Shown here piece by piece: positions 51,266-60,525 of a DNA stretch of 64,000 nt. Source of the stretch: an uncultured Prevotellaceae bacterium (GTDB taxonomy: Bacteria > Bacteroidota > Bacteroidia > Bacteroidales > Muribaculaceae); NCBI GenBank assembly GCA_947169265.1, contig CAMVPC010000014.1, positions 1-64,000 on the forward strand. The letters are read 5' to 3'. A program made the translations under genes and the position numbers. The stretch's first letter is position 1. Each line of letters opens with the position of its first letter. The notes beneath the pieces are model-generated. The model searched no databases. It was not told where the DNA came from and saw only the letters and a list, made by a program, of their open reading frames with translations.

Positions 51266-54200
51266 ATGAGAAAATTTGCTCTTATCATGGCAGTGCTGGG
51301 AACTTGCTTCGCGGCACTGGCAGTGCCGGCAAAACCGGGTTTGACTAAAACTGTCACGCAGAGCGATGGCACTGTCATCACCGTCAACATGGTGGGTGAC
51401 GAGTGGCACCACTCGTGGGTGACAAGTGACGGCAAGCCTACCATGGAAGCCAGTAACGGCGACATGGTATACCGAACCGCCGACGGACCCAGCAACATGC
51501 TCGCGCACGAAAAAGGCAGCCGCACCGCTGCCGAGGAATCTTTTTTGAGTACTAACGCCGACAAGATGACAATCGAGTCGATCACGGCCAAGTCGCCGCG
51601 CGCCAAGGCTCGGCGCCGCGGTCCGGCGAAAGCCGCCGGCGACCCCGAAGTACCCCAAATAGGTTCTCCCCACGTGGCCATCATCCTTGTCGAATACTCG
51701 GATGTGAAATTCGCGAACTCCAAGTCGTCATTTGTGACACAATACACATCTACGACCGAGAAGAGTGCCTACAAGTATTTCTACGACCAAAGTAACGGCC
51801 AGTATTCACCACAATTCGATGTCTATGGCCCCTACACGCTCAATAGTACTCGCGCCACCTACGGCGGCAACGACAGCGACGGCAACGATGTGGGTGTAGC
51901 CAACATGGTGGGCGAAGCCATCGACAAGGCCGGCAACGACATTAATTGGTCGACCTACGATAACGATGGCGACGGCGAGGCCGACGTGTGTATCGTGGTG
52001 TATGCCGGCGGCGGCGAAGCCCAGACCAGTATCGCCAACCAGATTTGGCCCTGCCAGTGGAATCTCTCGTCGGGAGCCTATTACGGTGACGGTGACGGCG
52101 CTCGCACGCGCAATGGCGTGACCATCGACAAGTTCGCCGTTTTCAACGAGCTTAACGGCACCAGCAGCACGAAGCTCGACGGTGTGGGCACCTTCTGTCA
52201 TGAGTATGGCCACTGCATGGGACTGCCCGACTTCTACGAGACGACCTACCGATACGGCTATTACGGCATGGGTAACTGGGACATCATGTGCAGCGGCAGT
52301 TATAACGACGACGGATACACGCCCATCGGCTACAATGCCTACGAGAAGGAATTCATGGGCTGGCTCACGCCCAGCACACCGGTCGAGAACCACAAGTACA
52401 CGCTGCCCAAGTGGAACACCGGCAACGACGTGAGTTACAAGGTGACCAGCCCACTCAACAGCAACGAGTGCTACTATCTTGAGAATCGTTCCAAGCAAGG
52501 TTGGGACGCATACATCAGCGACGAAGGTATGCTGGTGACTCACCTCACCTACGACCAAAGTCGCTGGGAGGCAAACACGCCCAACAACCAAAGCGTGCAA
52601 CTGTTCACCGTCATTCCGGCCGACAACTCCCTCTCGGAGTATAACGAGACCGCCGATTGCTACGGCGAAACGAACCACGAGCTCAGCAACACCAGTTCAC
52701 CGGCCGCCAAGCTCAACATGAGCGCGAACGGCACGATTGCCAGCTCGACCGGTGGCGCCGGTTACATGAACCAGCCACTCACCGAGATTACCCTCAACAG
52801 CGACGGTACGGTGTCGTTCTGGTACATGAAGGGCAGTGTTCCGGCACTCGACGCGCCGGTGCTGGCCGACGCCACAAACGTGGGCAACACATCGTTCACG
52901 GCTTCGTGGACCGACAATATCGACATCGACCACACTTACACGCTGTTGGTTAACATTAAGTCGGCAGTGCAGACGTTGCTCTCGACCACGTTTGGCTCGG
53001 GTCACGGATGGACCACATCGGGAAGCACGACAAACTCCTCGTCGGGCTACACCCAGTTGGGAAGCCGAAACAACACCGGATCGGTGACAAGCCCGGATGT
53101 GACACCCGAGAGCGATAAGCTATCGGTAAGCATTAACGCCGCTTACTACAGCACCGACGGTAGCTCGATGAAAGTGTCGTTGCTTAACGGCTCGACCACT
53201 GTCGACACCTATACCCAAGCGCTCACAAGCGATTTCGCCGACTATGACCACGTGTTCAACGTGACCGCCGGTACAGCTTACAAAGTAAAAATCGAGACCA
53301 CCGCGTCGCGCAAGCGCGTGAATCTCGCGAAAGTGGTAATCAGCAGTGGCGACATCACGGCAGCCGGCGCACCGGCTCGCGCCATCAGCGACACGGGCGA
53401 CGCCGACAACGGCGGCCGCACCATCACCGGCATCACCGCCAAGAACTATACGGTAACCGGCCTCACCGAGGGTGAGACCTATGAGTTCAAGGTGCAAGCC
53501 GTGCCCGTCGACGAGAGCGAAGCCACCGAGAGCCAGTGGAGCAACGCCAAGGAGGTGACGCTGGCATCGGATCCCGTGCCCACCATCACCGCCACCCCCA
53601 CCACAATTGAGATGGGTGAGCTCTTCGTGGGCCAGAGCGCTACCGAGTCGTTCACCGTGGGCGCCGAGAACCTCACCGGCAACGTGACTATCGCGCTGAC
53701 CGGCAGCAACGCCTTCAGCCTCGACAAGAACAGTCTCACCGCCGCGCAAGCCAATGGCGCCGAGGTCAATGTAACCTTCGCTCCTACCGCCGTAGGTGAG
53801 TTTACCGCCACCGCCACACTGAGCAGTGAAGACGCTGCCGACGTGGTAGTGACCTTGAGCGGTAGCGCCGTGCTTGAAAAACACGACCCGGTGATGCTGG
53901 CCGCCGATGAAACCAAAGTGGGCACCACCGCCTTTACCGCCGACTGGACCGACGCAACGCCCGACGCCAACGTCGCCAGCTACACACTGCAAGTGAACGA
54001 GAAGGCAGCCGCTCCCAAGGCCATCCTCACCGAGACCTTCGATGGCAGTGATGTCACGAGCGACGGCAACACTAATGTGGGCTCGTCGATGGACGATTTC
54101 GCCGACAACCAAGGCTGGACCGGAAGCTATGTGTACAAAGCCCCCTCGGGCGTGAAATTCGGCTCGAGCAGGCAAGCCGGCACCCTCACCACGCCCGCCC

Positions 54201-56095
54201 TCAACCTGAGCGGCTCGCAGGGCAAGGTGACCGTGAGGTTTAACGCCAAGTACTACAACACCGATGCAAGCTCGGTCAAGCTCACCTCGGGCGACAACAC
54301 CACTGTCACCCAAGCACTGACCAACGAGGCAACCGATTATACCGTAGTGCTCGACTGCAACGATGCCGCAGCACAAACTATCACCTTTGCCTGCACCGGC
54401 GGCGGAAAGCGCTTCTACATCTATAACGTGGAAGTGTTCAACGGCGACGTGGCCCAGACATTGAGCGAACTCGACGGAGCCGGCTCACCCGCCCGCGCCA
54501 GCGAGAGTGGCGACGCCACGACCCGCACCATCACGGGTATCACCGCCAAGACCTACACGGTGAACGACCTCAACGAGGGCGCCACCTATACTTACATGGT
54601 GAAAGCCGTTTACACTGACAACACCGAGAGCTCGTGGAGCAACGCCGAGGAAGTAACCCTCAACGAGGTTCCCACGCCCGTGCTCACGGCCACCCCGACG
54701 GGCATGACTTTCGAGGCCATCGCCGGCTCGAGCGGCAGCGACAGCTTTGAGGTGCTGGGTACCGACCTGCAAGGCGACGTGACCCTCACCCTCAACGATG
54801 AGACCGGTGCCTTCAGCCTCAACACAAATACCATCGCCCAGGCCGACGCCGAGCAAGGAGCCACCGTCACCGTGAGCTTCAACCCCACAAGCGCCGGCGA
54901 CTACAACGCCACGCTCACCGTGGCCAGCACTAACGCCGAGAGCGTCACCGTGACGCTTACCGGCACCGCCCTGGCTACCGAGCTTGCCGTTAATCCCACC
55001 ACGCTGACCATCGATCAGACCCTCGTGGGCCAGAGCAACAGCGCCACCTTCACCGTGCAGGGCACGAACCTGATCAACGATGTGAACCTTGAACTCAGCA
55101 ATGCCGAGAACAGCGTCTTCACCCTCGACAGCTATGTCATCGAGATGAACGACGCAGGGCAAGGGGCCACCGTCACCGTGACCTTCACGCCCACCGAGGC
55201 CGGCGAGTTCACCACCACCGTAGGCGTTCACACCGATGGTGCCGAGAGCCAATATGTGACCGTGAACGCTGTGGCCATCGCTCCATCGCTGAGCGCCACG
55301 CCCACGAGCCTCGACTTTGAGGTGGTGGAAGGCCAAAGCGAGGCCAAGACGTTCACCATCGAGGCCGCCAACCTGCAAGGCCCCGTGACGGTGACACTTG
55401 CCGACGACAACAACGTGTTCAGCATTGACACCGAGACCGTCGTGCCCGATGCCACCAATATCCCCACCGTAACGGTGACGTTCGCTCCGCAAACCGCCGG
55501 CGAATATACCGCTACCGTGACGCTCTCGAGCGACAATGTGGAAGATGTCGTCATCACCCTCAATGGCGTGGCCAACCTCGACAAGGAAGTGCCCGTGATG
55601 CAAGATGCTGACCAGGAAACGCTCACCGACAGGTCGTTTGTCGCCACCTGGACCGCCGTGCCCAACGTGGAGAGCTACACCCTGCAAGTGGATAAGGTAG
55701 CCCTGCCCGCCGGTGCCGCCGCCCGCGCGCCGCAAGAGACAGGCGACGCCACGACCCGCACCGTCACCGGCATCACCGAGACGAGCTACACCGTGGCAAA
55801 CCTCGACCGCGCTACCCCCTATGAGTATAAGGTGAAAGCCATCTATACCGATGGCACCGAGAGCGACTGGTCGAACGTACAAACCGTCACCACCAAGGTG
55901 AAGACGGGCATCGACGTGATTGCCGCCAGTGGTCGCGTGACCTTCAATGGCCGCACACTCACCGGTGACGAGTTCACCCGCGTCTACAACGTGGCCGGCC
56001 AGGAAATCCCGGCTATCGACGGCACTTGGACCCTCGACCGTGGCATCTACCTCATCGCCACGCCCGAAGGCGCCGCCAAGATACAAGTGAAGTGA
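51266..56095 (+). CDS. Giant secreted M6-family metalloprotease (copy 2)
   Basis: A 1609-residue exported protein. The start at 51266 gives MRKFALIMAVLGTCFAALA, a clean signal peptide; an in-frame ATG 22 codons earlier is rejected. The M6 domain carries HEYGHCMGLPDFYE (His312, His316) and YYGMGNWDIMCSG. C-terminal modules are three Fn3-like units and four choice-of-anchor D units (starting near PTITATPTTIEMGE, PVLTATPTGMTFE, ELAVNPTTLTIDQ and PSLSATPTSLDFE), against two in copy 1. The sorting tail differs from copy 1 only in a few residues. The high similarity of both ends, including the DNA after the stop, indicates tandem duplication or gene conversion. Confidence 0.9.
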   Translation: MRKFALIMAVLGTCFAALAVPAKPGLTKTVTQSDGTVITVNMVGDEWHHSWVTSDGKPTMEASNGDMVYRTADGPSNMLAHEKGSRTAAEESFLSTNADKMTIESITAKSPRAKARRRGPAKAAGDPEVPQIGSPHVAIILVEYSDVKFANSKSSFVTQYTSTTEKSAYKYFYDQSNGQYSPQFDVYGPYTLNSTRATYGGNDSDGNDVGVANMVGEAIDKAGNDINWSTYDNDGDGEADVCIVVYAGGGEAQTSIANQIWPCQWNLSSGAYYGDGDGARTRNGVTIDKFAVFNELNGTSSTKLDGVGTFCHEYGHCMGLPDFYETTYRYGYYGMGNWDIMCSGSYNDDGYTPIGYNAYEKEFMGWLTPSTPVENHKYTLPKWNTGNDVSYKVTSPLNSNECYYLENRSKQGWDAYISDEGMLVTHLTYDQSRWEANTPNNQSVQLFTVIPADNSLSEYNETADCYGETNHELSNTSSPAAKLNMSANGTIASSTGGAGYMNQPLTEITLNSDGTVSFWYMKGSVPALDAPVLADATNVGNTSFTASWTDNIDIDHTYTLLVNIKSAVQTLLSTTFGSGHGWTTSGSTTNSSSGYTQLGSRNNTGSVTSPDVTPESDKLSVSINAAYYSTDGSSMKVSLLNGSTTVDTYTQALTSDFADYDHVFNVTAGTAYKVKIETTASRKRVNLAKVVISSGDITAAGAPARAISDTGDADNGGRTITGITAKNYTVTGLTEGETYEFKVQAVPVDESEATESQWSNAKEVTLASDPVPTITATPTTIEMGELFVGQSATESFTVGAENLTGNVTIALTGSNAFSLDKNSLTAAQANGAEVNVTFAPTAVGEFTATATLSSEDAADVVVTLSGSAVLEKHDPVMLAADETKVGTTAFTADWTDATPDANVASYTLQVNEKAAAPKAILTETFDGSDVTSDGNTNVGSSMDDFADNQGWTGSYVYKAPSGVKFGSSRQAGTLTTPALNLSGSQGKVTVRFNAKYYNTDASSVKLTSGDNTTVTQALTNEATDYTVVLDCNDAAAQTITFACTGGGKRFYIYNVEVFNGDVAQTLSELDGAGSPARASESGDATTRTITGITAKTYTVNDLNEGATYTYMVKAVYTDNTESSWSNAEEVTLNEVPTPVLTATPTGMTFEAIAGSSGSDSFEVLGTDLQGDVTLTLNDETGAFSLNTNTIAQADAEQGATVTVSFNPTSAGDYNATLTVASTNAESVTVTLTGTALATELAVNPTTLTIDQTLVGQSNSATFTVQGTNLINDVNLELSNAENSVFTLDSYVIEMNDAGQGATVTVTFTPTEAGEFTTTVGVHTDGAESQYVTVNAVAIAPSLSATPTSLDFEVVEGQSEAKTFTIEAANLQGPVTVTLADDNNVFSIDTETVVPDATNIPTVTVTFAPQTAGEYTATVTLSSDNVEDVVITLNGVANLDKEVPVMQDADQETLTDRSFVATWTAVPNVESYTLQVDKVALPAGAAARAPQETGDATTRTVTGITETSYTVANLDRATPYEYKVKAIYTDGTESDWSNVQTVTTKVKTGIDVIAASGRVTFNGRTLTGDEFTRVYNVAGQEIPAIDGTWTLDRGIYLIATPEGAAKIQVK

Positions 56096-56156
56096 GCTTC
56101 GAGCTCTGAACTTTGAGTTAAGAATCCCCCCGGGCATGAGTCCGGGGGGATTTTTT
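56094..56156 (+). terminator. Heptamer array plus terminator after M6 copy 2
   Basis: Starting in the TGA stop: GAGCTTC, GAGCTCT, GAACTTT, GAGTTAA (56094-56121). Then AATCCCCCCGG (56123-56133) pairs with CCGGGGGGATT (56142-56152), followed by T5. Confidence 0.85.
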
Positions 56157-56193
56157 GCGCATGACGCGGTAGAGGGCACCAGCCATCTACGCG

Positions 56194-56220
56194 GTTCAAT
56201 GCTCACGGCTCAAAGCCCGC
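56194..56220 (-). repeat. Degenerate heptamer array
   Basis: On the minus strand: GGGCTTT, GAGCCGT, GAGCATT, GAAC. No minus-strand gene ends nearby, so this copy, like 28314-28345, breaks the stop-codon association. The rest of 56157-56416 holds only a TATTTTTG box (56268-56275) that may drive the gene at 56417. Confidence 0.6.
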
Positions 56221-56416
56221 AAACTGTTAAAAAAACGGAATGTGGCGGCCATTATCAAAATTTTGTGTATTTTTGTATTTGGAAAATTAGCGTTTCGCCA
56301 ATTGCGACACTAATAATCCTAAATAGAACACCGCGTCCGTTAAACTAAAGTCGGTGGATGCGGTCAAAGAGAGCAAATAAATTAACATTTTGTTTAATCC
56401 TTAAATAAAGAATTAA

Positions 56417-57457
56417 ATGACTATGAAAAAGTTGGGAATTATTGCATTGTTGGGTGCGCTGGCCTGGGCTCCGGCCAAGGTCAACGCGCAGGACTATGAC
56501 GACGTTTATTACGACGCGTCGAAAGACACCGAAAAGGTGGTGAAGCCGGTCAAGCACGCAAGCAATACGCATAGCGTGGTGGTGTACGGCGACGCGCCGG
56601 TGTATGTAAAATCCACGGTTGAGCCCGTGGTGAACGGTCGCGACGTGGACGAATATAACCGCCGCGGGCCGGCCTATGACCTTGACTCGATAGGCTACGA
56701 CACGCTCTATGACGAGCAAGGCGACTTCAATAACACGCGTCGCCTGCAACGTTTCCACAACAGCACCGTGGTGCTCGACGCGGGCGACAACGAGCTTGTG
56801 ACGCTCTACTATAACGACCGCCCCAACGTGAACGTGTATGTAGTCGACACGCGCTGGTACGACCCCTGGTACTATCCTTATAGCTGGCGATGGGGATGGG
56901 GATGGCGCAGCGCTTGGTACGACCCCTGGTACTGTTGGAACTGGGGCTGGGGAGGCTTCTACTACGCATGGGGACGTCCTTACTATCACCACCACTACTA
57001 CGGCGGCTGGTATGGCCATCACTACTACGGCGGTGGCGGACGCCACTATGGCTGGAACGACCGTGGCGGACGTCGTCCCTCGGGATATGGCGGTCGCTCG
57101 GCGATAGGCACCACACGTCCCTCTTACACGAGCGGCGGCGGACGCCGTCCCGGCAGCAGTTACTCCCCCACTCGCAGCTACGGCACGCGTCAGCAAGGCA
57201 GCTATCGCGGCAACACCGGTTCGGCACGCCGCCCGACACCCAGCTATAGCGGCAGTAGCAGTAGCGGCCGCACCTACACGCCCGCTCCTTCCCGCAGTTC
57301 GTCGAGCTATGGCGGCAGCCGTCCCAGCGGCAGCTATGGCGGCAGCTACGGCGGCGGTCGCTCAAGCGGCGGCTACAGCGGTGGCGGCTACAGCGGTGGC
57401 GGTGGCTACGGCGGCGGTCACAGCGGTGGCGGCGGAGGCGGCGGTCATCGCCGATAA
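56417..57457 (+). CDS. Secreted protein with Trp/Tyr-rich core and Gly/Ser/Tyr-rich tail
   Basis: A 346-residue exported protein (signal peptide within MTMKKLGIIALLGALAWAPA; an ATG two codons later is equally possible). Residues about 25-140 are an acidic beta-like domain (VVVYGDAPVYVKSTVEPVV, LVTLYYNDRPNVNVYVVD). Residues about 141-205 are extremely rich in Trp, Tyr, His and Gly (WRWGWGWRSAWYDPWYCWNW). From about 205 to the end the chain is Gly/Ser/Arg/Tyr low complexity, ending in Gly-His repeats and HRR. I do not recognise a functional family; adhesive or phase-separating properties can only be guessed. It precedes the OmpP1 gene by 74 bp and may be cotranscribed. Confidence 0.8.
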   Translation: MTMKKLGIIALLGALAWAPAKVNAQDYDDVYYDASKDTEKVVKPVKHASNTHSVVVYGDAPVYVKSTVEPVVNGRDVDEYNRRGPAYDLDSIGYDTLYDEQGDFNNTRRLQRFHNSTVVLDAGDNELVTLYYNDRPNVNVYVVDTRWYDPWYYPYSWRWGWGWRSAWYDPWYCWNWGWGGFYYAWGRPYYHHHYYGGWYGHHYYGGGGRHYGWNDRGGRRPSGYGGRSAIGTTRPSYTSGGGRRPGSSYSPTRSYGTRQQGSYRGNTGSARRPTPSYSGSSSSGRTYTPAPSRSSSSYGGSRPSGSYGGSYGGGRSSGGYSGGGYSGGGGYGGGHSGGGGGGGHRR

Positions 57458-57531
57458 GCGAAAGCCAATCGCTCCCCTCTCCACACCATCAAGAACTGGA
57501 AATTCTATCACATTCATTCATTGACGATAAC

Positions 57532-59127
57532 ATGAACAAGAAACTTTTCGCATTGTTGCTTTGCGCAACACCCTTAATAATGAATGCCCAGGCGGCTTTC
57601 GATGTGCTCAACATGTCGCAAACCGAATTGCGTGGCACATCACGCTTCATGTCGATGGGCGGCGCTTATACCGCGGTGGGCGGCGACATCTCCACGTTGA
57701 ACCAGAACCCCGGCGGCATCGGCATCTACCGCAACAGCGACGTGGCGGTGACCATTGGCCTCGACTTTAACAACAGCAAGGCCGACAATCTCAACAGCAC
57801 GAGCAACACGCGCTTCAACCTGAACAACATCGGTTATGTGGGCGCCATCAAGCTCGACGGCGAAATACTCAAGAACTTCAACTGGGGTTTCAGCTTCAAC
57901 CGCCGCAACGACTTCCACCGCCATTACGCCGGCGGGTGGAATGGCATCAGCTCATCGATTACCAACTATGTGGCCGGCCTGACCAATGCCGGCGGATGGA
58001 CGGCAAACGACCTGCATGCCACCGACAGCTACGACCCCTATTGGAATTCTAACGCCCCGTGGATAAGCGTGCTGGGCTACGACAGCTACTGGATTAACCC
58101 CAACCAAACGTTACCCGGCTCCTTCCAGGGCCTTTTGGGCGAAGGCTCCGGTGGCTATGCCGAATATGAGATTGACGAAAAGGGCCACGTTGACGAGTAT
58201 GGTGTCACCCTGGGCGGCAACTGCGCCAACATCCTCTACTGGGGTTTGGGCTTCGGCTTCCAGGACCTGGACTACAAGAACTATATGTACTACGGCGAGA
58301 GCCTCACCAACGCCTATGTGCCCAGCGACATGAAAGCCACCCAGATTGTTAACGGCGGCGCCAACTATGGCTTGGTCAACCGCCTTGACACCAAGGGTAC
58401 CGGTTACAACTTCAAGCTTGGTGTGATTGTCAAGCCGGTGAACGAGCTGCGACTGGGATTCGCGTTCCACACCCCCACTTACTACGACATGCGCGACCTC
58501 TATAGCACCGTGTCGAGCTTTGAATACCTGCCCGACAACGCCGCCAGCTTTAGCGACGGTGCTCACTGCGGCGACCAGTGGAACGAATACCGCTACCGCA
58601 TCAACACGCCGTGGCGTTTCATGGGCGGTATCGCCGGCGTGATTGGCAAGAGCGCCATCGTGAGTGTCGACTATGAGTACACGGGCTACAACACGATGCG
58701 CATCAAGTATGACAACGGCAATGAGGACATCAGCTCGACCAACGACATCAACGACTACTTCCGCGCCGCCCACAAAGTGAGCGTGGGTGCCGAATACAAG
58801 GTGACGCCCAGCTTTGCCTTGCGCGCCGGTTACTCTTACCAAACGTCGCCCGTCAAGAAGGATTATGAGGACGGAGTCCTCGAGGTGAACACGGTAAGCA
58901 CCAACCCGTCGTACCAGTTCGACCGCACCACGCAGTACATCACCTGCGGCTTTGGCTACAAGTACAAGTCGTTCTACCTCGACATGGCCTATGTGCACCA
59001 GGCCCGCAAGAGCACCTACAACTCGTTCCCCACGGTGAACTACGACGATGGTACCGACTATAACATGATGGCCGATGTTAAAACCAACAAGAATCGCGTG
59101 TCGCTCACGCTGGGCTTCCGCTTCTAA
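57532..59127 (+). CDS. OmpP1/FadL/TodX-family outer-membrane transport protein
   Basis: A 531-residue outer-membrane beta-barrel with signal peptide MNKKLFALLLCATPLIMNAQ. The family N-terminus with SRFMSMGGAYTAVGGDIST and NQNPGGIGIYRNSDV (about residues 37-72) forms the plug region. The rest shows alternating amphipathic strands (YNFKLGVIVKPVNELRLGFA, KVSVGAEYKVTPSFALRAGY) and ends in an aromatic strand NRVSLTLGFRF, the expected assembly signal. FadL-type channels take up hydrophobic compounds; the ligand here is unknown. Confidence 0.9.
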   Translation: MNKKLFALLLCATPLIMNAQAAFDVLNMSQTELRGTSRFMSMGGAYTAVGGDISTLNQNPGGIGIYRNSDVAVTIGLDFNNSKADNLNSTSNTRFNLNNIGYVGAIKLDGEILKNFNWGFSFNRRNDFHRHYAGGWNGISSSITNYVAGLTNAGGWTANDLHATDSYDPYWNSNAPWISVLGYDSYWINPNQTLPGSFQGLLGEGSGGYAEYEIDEKGHVDEYGVTLGGNCANILYWGLGFGFQDLDYKNYMYYGESLTNAYVPSDMKATQIVNGGANYGLVNRLDTKGTGYNFKLGVIVKPVNELRLGFAFHTPTYYDMRDLYSTVSSFEYLPDNAASFSDGAHCGDQWNEYRYRINTPWRFMGGIAGVIGKSAIVSVDYEYTGYNTMRIKYDNGNEDISSTNDINDYFRAAHKVSVGAEYKVTPSFALRAGYSYQTSPVKKDYEDGVLEVNTVSTNPSYQFDRTTQYITCGFGYKYKSFYLDMAYVHQARKSTYNSFPTVNYDDGTDYNMMADVKTNKNRVSLTLGFRF

Positions 59128-59180
59128 GCACCAAACACGCTGTTAACCATCAAGTTAACAAGCAAGCCACACAATCACAA

Positions 59181-59245
59181 CGAGTAAACAAGACGAACCT
59201 AACGCGTTCGCGTGTTTACTCGTTTACTTGTTTACTCGTTTACTA
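59181..59245. repeat. Inverted repeat followed by TTTACTCG direct repeats
   Basis: CGAGTAAACA (59181-59190) pairs perfectly with TGTTTACTCG (59213-59222). The right arm continues as direct repeats TTTACTTG, TTTACTCG, TTTACT. It lies about 50 bp after the OmpP1 gene. There is no T-run, so termination is uncertain. Confidence 0.7.
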
Positions 59246-59330
59246 AATCAATTTACATTTGCATTGATTGCACGAAAAAATATTTCGCTGATTTTTAGCG
59301 AAATAATACGTAACGAAACTTTTTTTGTTC

Positions 59331-59368
59331 ATTTTTGTTTGTAAATTCGATTTTTGTTTGTAAATTTG
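59331..59368 (+). promoter_or_regulatory. Tandem 19-nt duplication forming a promoter
   Basis: Two adjacent 19-nt units (59331-59349 and 59350-59368) match at 18 positions. The TTTG of the first (59338-59341) and the TAAATTTG ending the second (59361-59368) are 19 nt apart, exactly the -33/-7 geometry. The start codon at 59400 is 31 nt downstream. Confidence 0.65.
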
Positions 59369-59399
59369 CCCTCACATTTCTATTAAACAAATTTAGCGC

Positions 59400-60257
59400 A
59401 TGAAAAAATTCTTTTTATATGCACTTGTTGCCATGATGGCAACGGGCTTTGAAGCGACGGCCGCCGGCGTGACGACAGCCGACGAGAACGACTTTGACCA
59501 GAGTATCCAAAAACCCATTCGCAGCGTGCGTCAGCACTACGCTACGCCAAACGAGGAACAGGGTGCCGATGACGACATCAAGGAGGTAAAACTCGACCGC
59601 AACAACCCCAAATACAAGCCTCGCATGACGCGCGAGGAATATGAGGCCCTCGAAGCCGAAAAGAAAGCCGAGATGGAGGCTAAGCGACTCGCCCGGAAGA
59701 ACGAAATCGACAGCCTGCTCAACATCGACTACACCAAGTCGTCGATACCCGAGCGCAAGCCCTACACATGGAAGAACGACGAAGTGGACATGAGCGGCAT
59801 CGATACCCTCAGGAACTACTTCACCACGGCCAACGTGAACGGCAAGCAGCGCTTTCTGTATCAAGGCATCACGCTCGACATCAAGGAAAACGATGTGTTC
59901 CTCTACTTTACTGTGGAGAACGGCAAGCCCGAGCTGCGCTTCCGCGCCGAGTTCTACGCCGACGACCCCATCGAGTTCAGCCGCCTCGAGTTCAACATCG
60001 ATAAGTTCAAATATACATACGTGCCCAAGAACCTGAACCGCGGCAAGGACGGCACGCGCTTCTTCTATGAGAACTTCGACGAGCCCATCGACGACTCGAG
60101 CAAGGACCTCGCTTACGCGCTTTCGCACTGCCGCTGGGCCGTGATGACCTTCATCAGCGACCGCGGCGTGAACCACCGCATCTACTTCAAGAAGTCGCAC
60201 ATCGAGCGCTTCAAGCACGTGTACCAAATGTACCGTATGCTCGGTGGCGAGCTCTAA
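59400..60257 (+). CDS. Secreted protein of unknown function
   Basis: A 285-residue exported protein (signal peptide MKKFFLYALVAMMATGFEATA). A charged helical region with Glu/Lys/Ala runs (about residues 60-105, REEYEALEAEKKAEMEAK) precedes a beta-rich domain of about 170 residues (DTLRNYFTTANVNGKQRFLY, ENDVFLYFTVENGKPELRF, AVMTFISDRGVNHRIYFKK) that ends in a C-terminal helix. I do not recognise the family, although it reads as a well-conserved soluble periplasmic protein. It has its own promoter made of a 19-nt duplication. Confidence 0.8.
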   Translation: MKKFFLYALVAMMATGFEATAAGVTTADENDFDQSIQKPIRSVRQHYATPNEEQGADDDIKEVKLDRNNPKYKPRMTREEYEALEAEKKAEMEAKRLARKNEIDSLLNIDYTKSSIPERKPYTWKNDEVDMSGIDTLRNYFTTANVNGKQRFLYQGITLDIKENDVFLYFTVENGKPELRFRAEFYADDPIEFSRLEFNIDKFKYTYVPKNLNRGKDGTRFFYENFDEPIDDSSKDLAYALSHCRWAVMTFISDRGVNHRIYFKKSHIERFKHVYQMYRMLGGEL

Positions 60258-60354
60258 ACGCCACTCTCCTCTCCACCCCCAAGACAATTATTCAGCAAAA
60301 TTTCATATTACGCGATAGTTTCACTTAAGTCTAAGCTCAATCCATGAAAATATT

Positions 60355-60391
60355 AGCGATGGGCGCCTCTGCGAAGGAGACGCCCATCGCT
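60355..60391. terminator. Strong hairpin between convergent genes
   Basis: AGCGATGGGCG (60355-60365) pairs with CGCCCATCGCT (60381-60391), with an inner CTC/GAG pair. It lies about 100 bp after the 59400 gene and before the convergent M64 gene. No T-run follows, so the function as a terminator is uncertain. Confidence 0.55.
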
Positions 60392-60525
60392 CACGTTATC
60401 ATCCGGCCGCCCCACCCCGCCACCGCCCGAACGACCGCATCGCCACTTCCTCTTTTCGACGTGTCGCCCCTCTCAAATTTCACTTTACATTTGTGTCACT
60501 AACACCGCCTTAATCTATAGTAACC

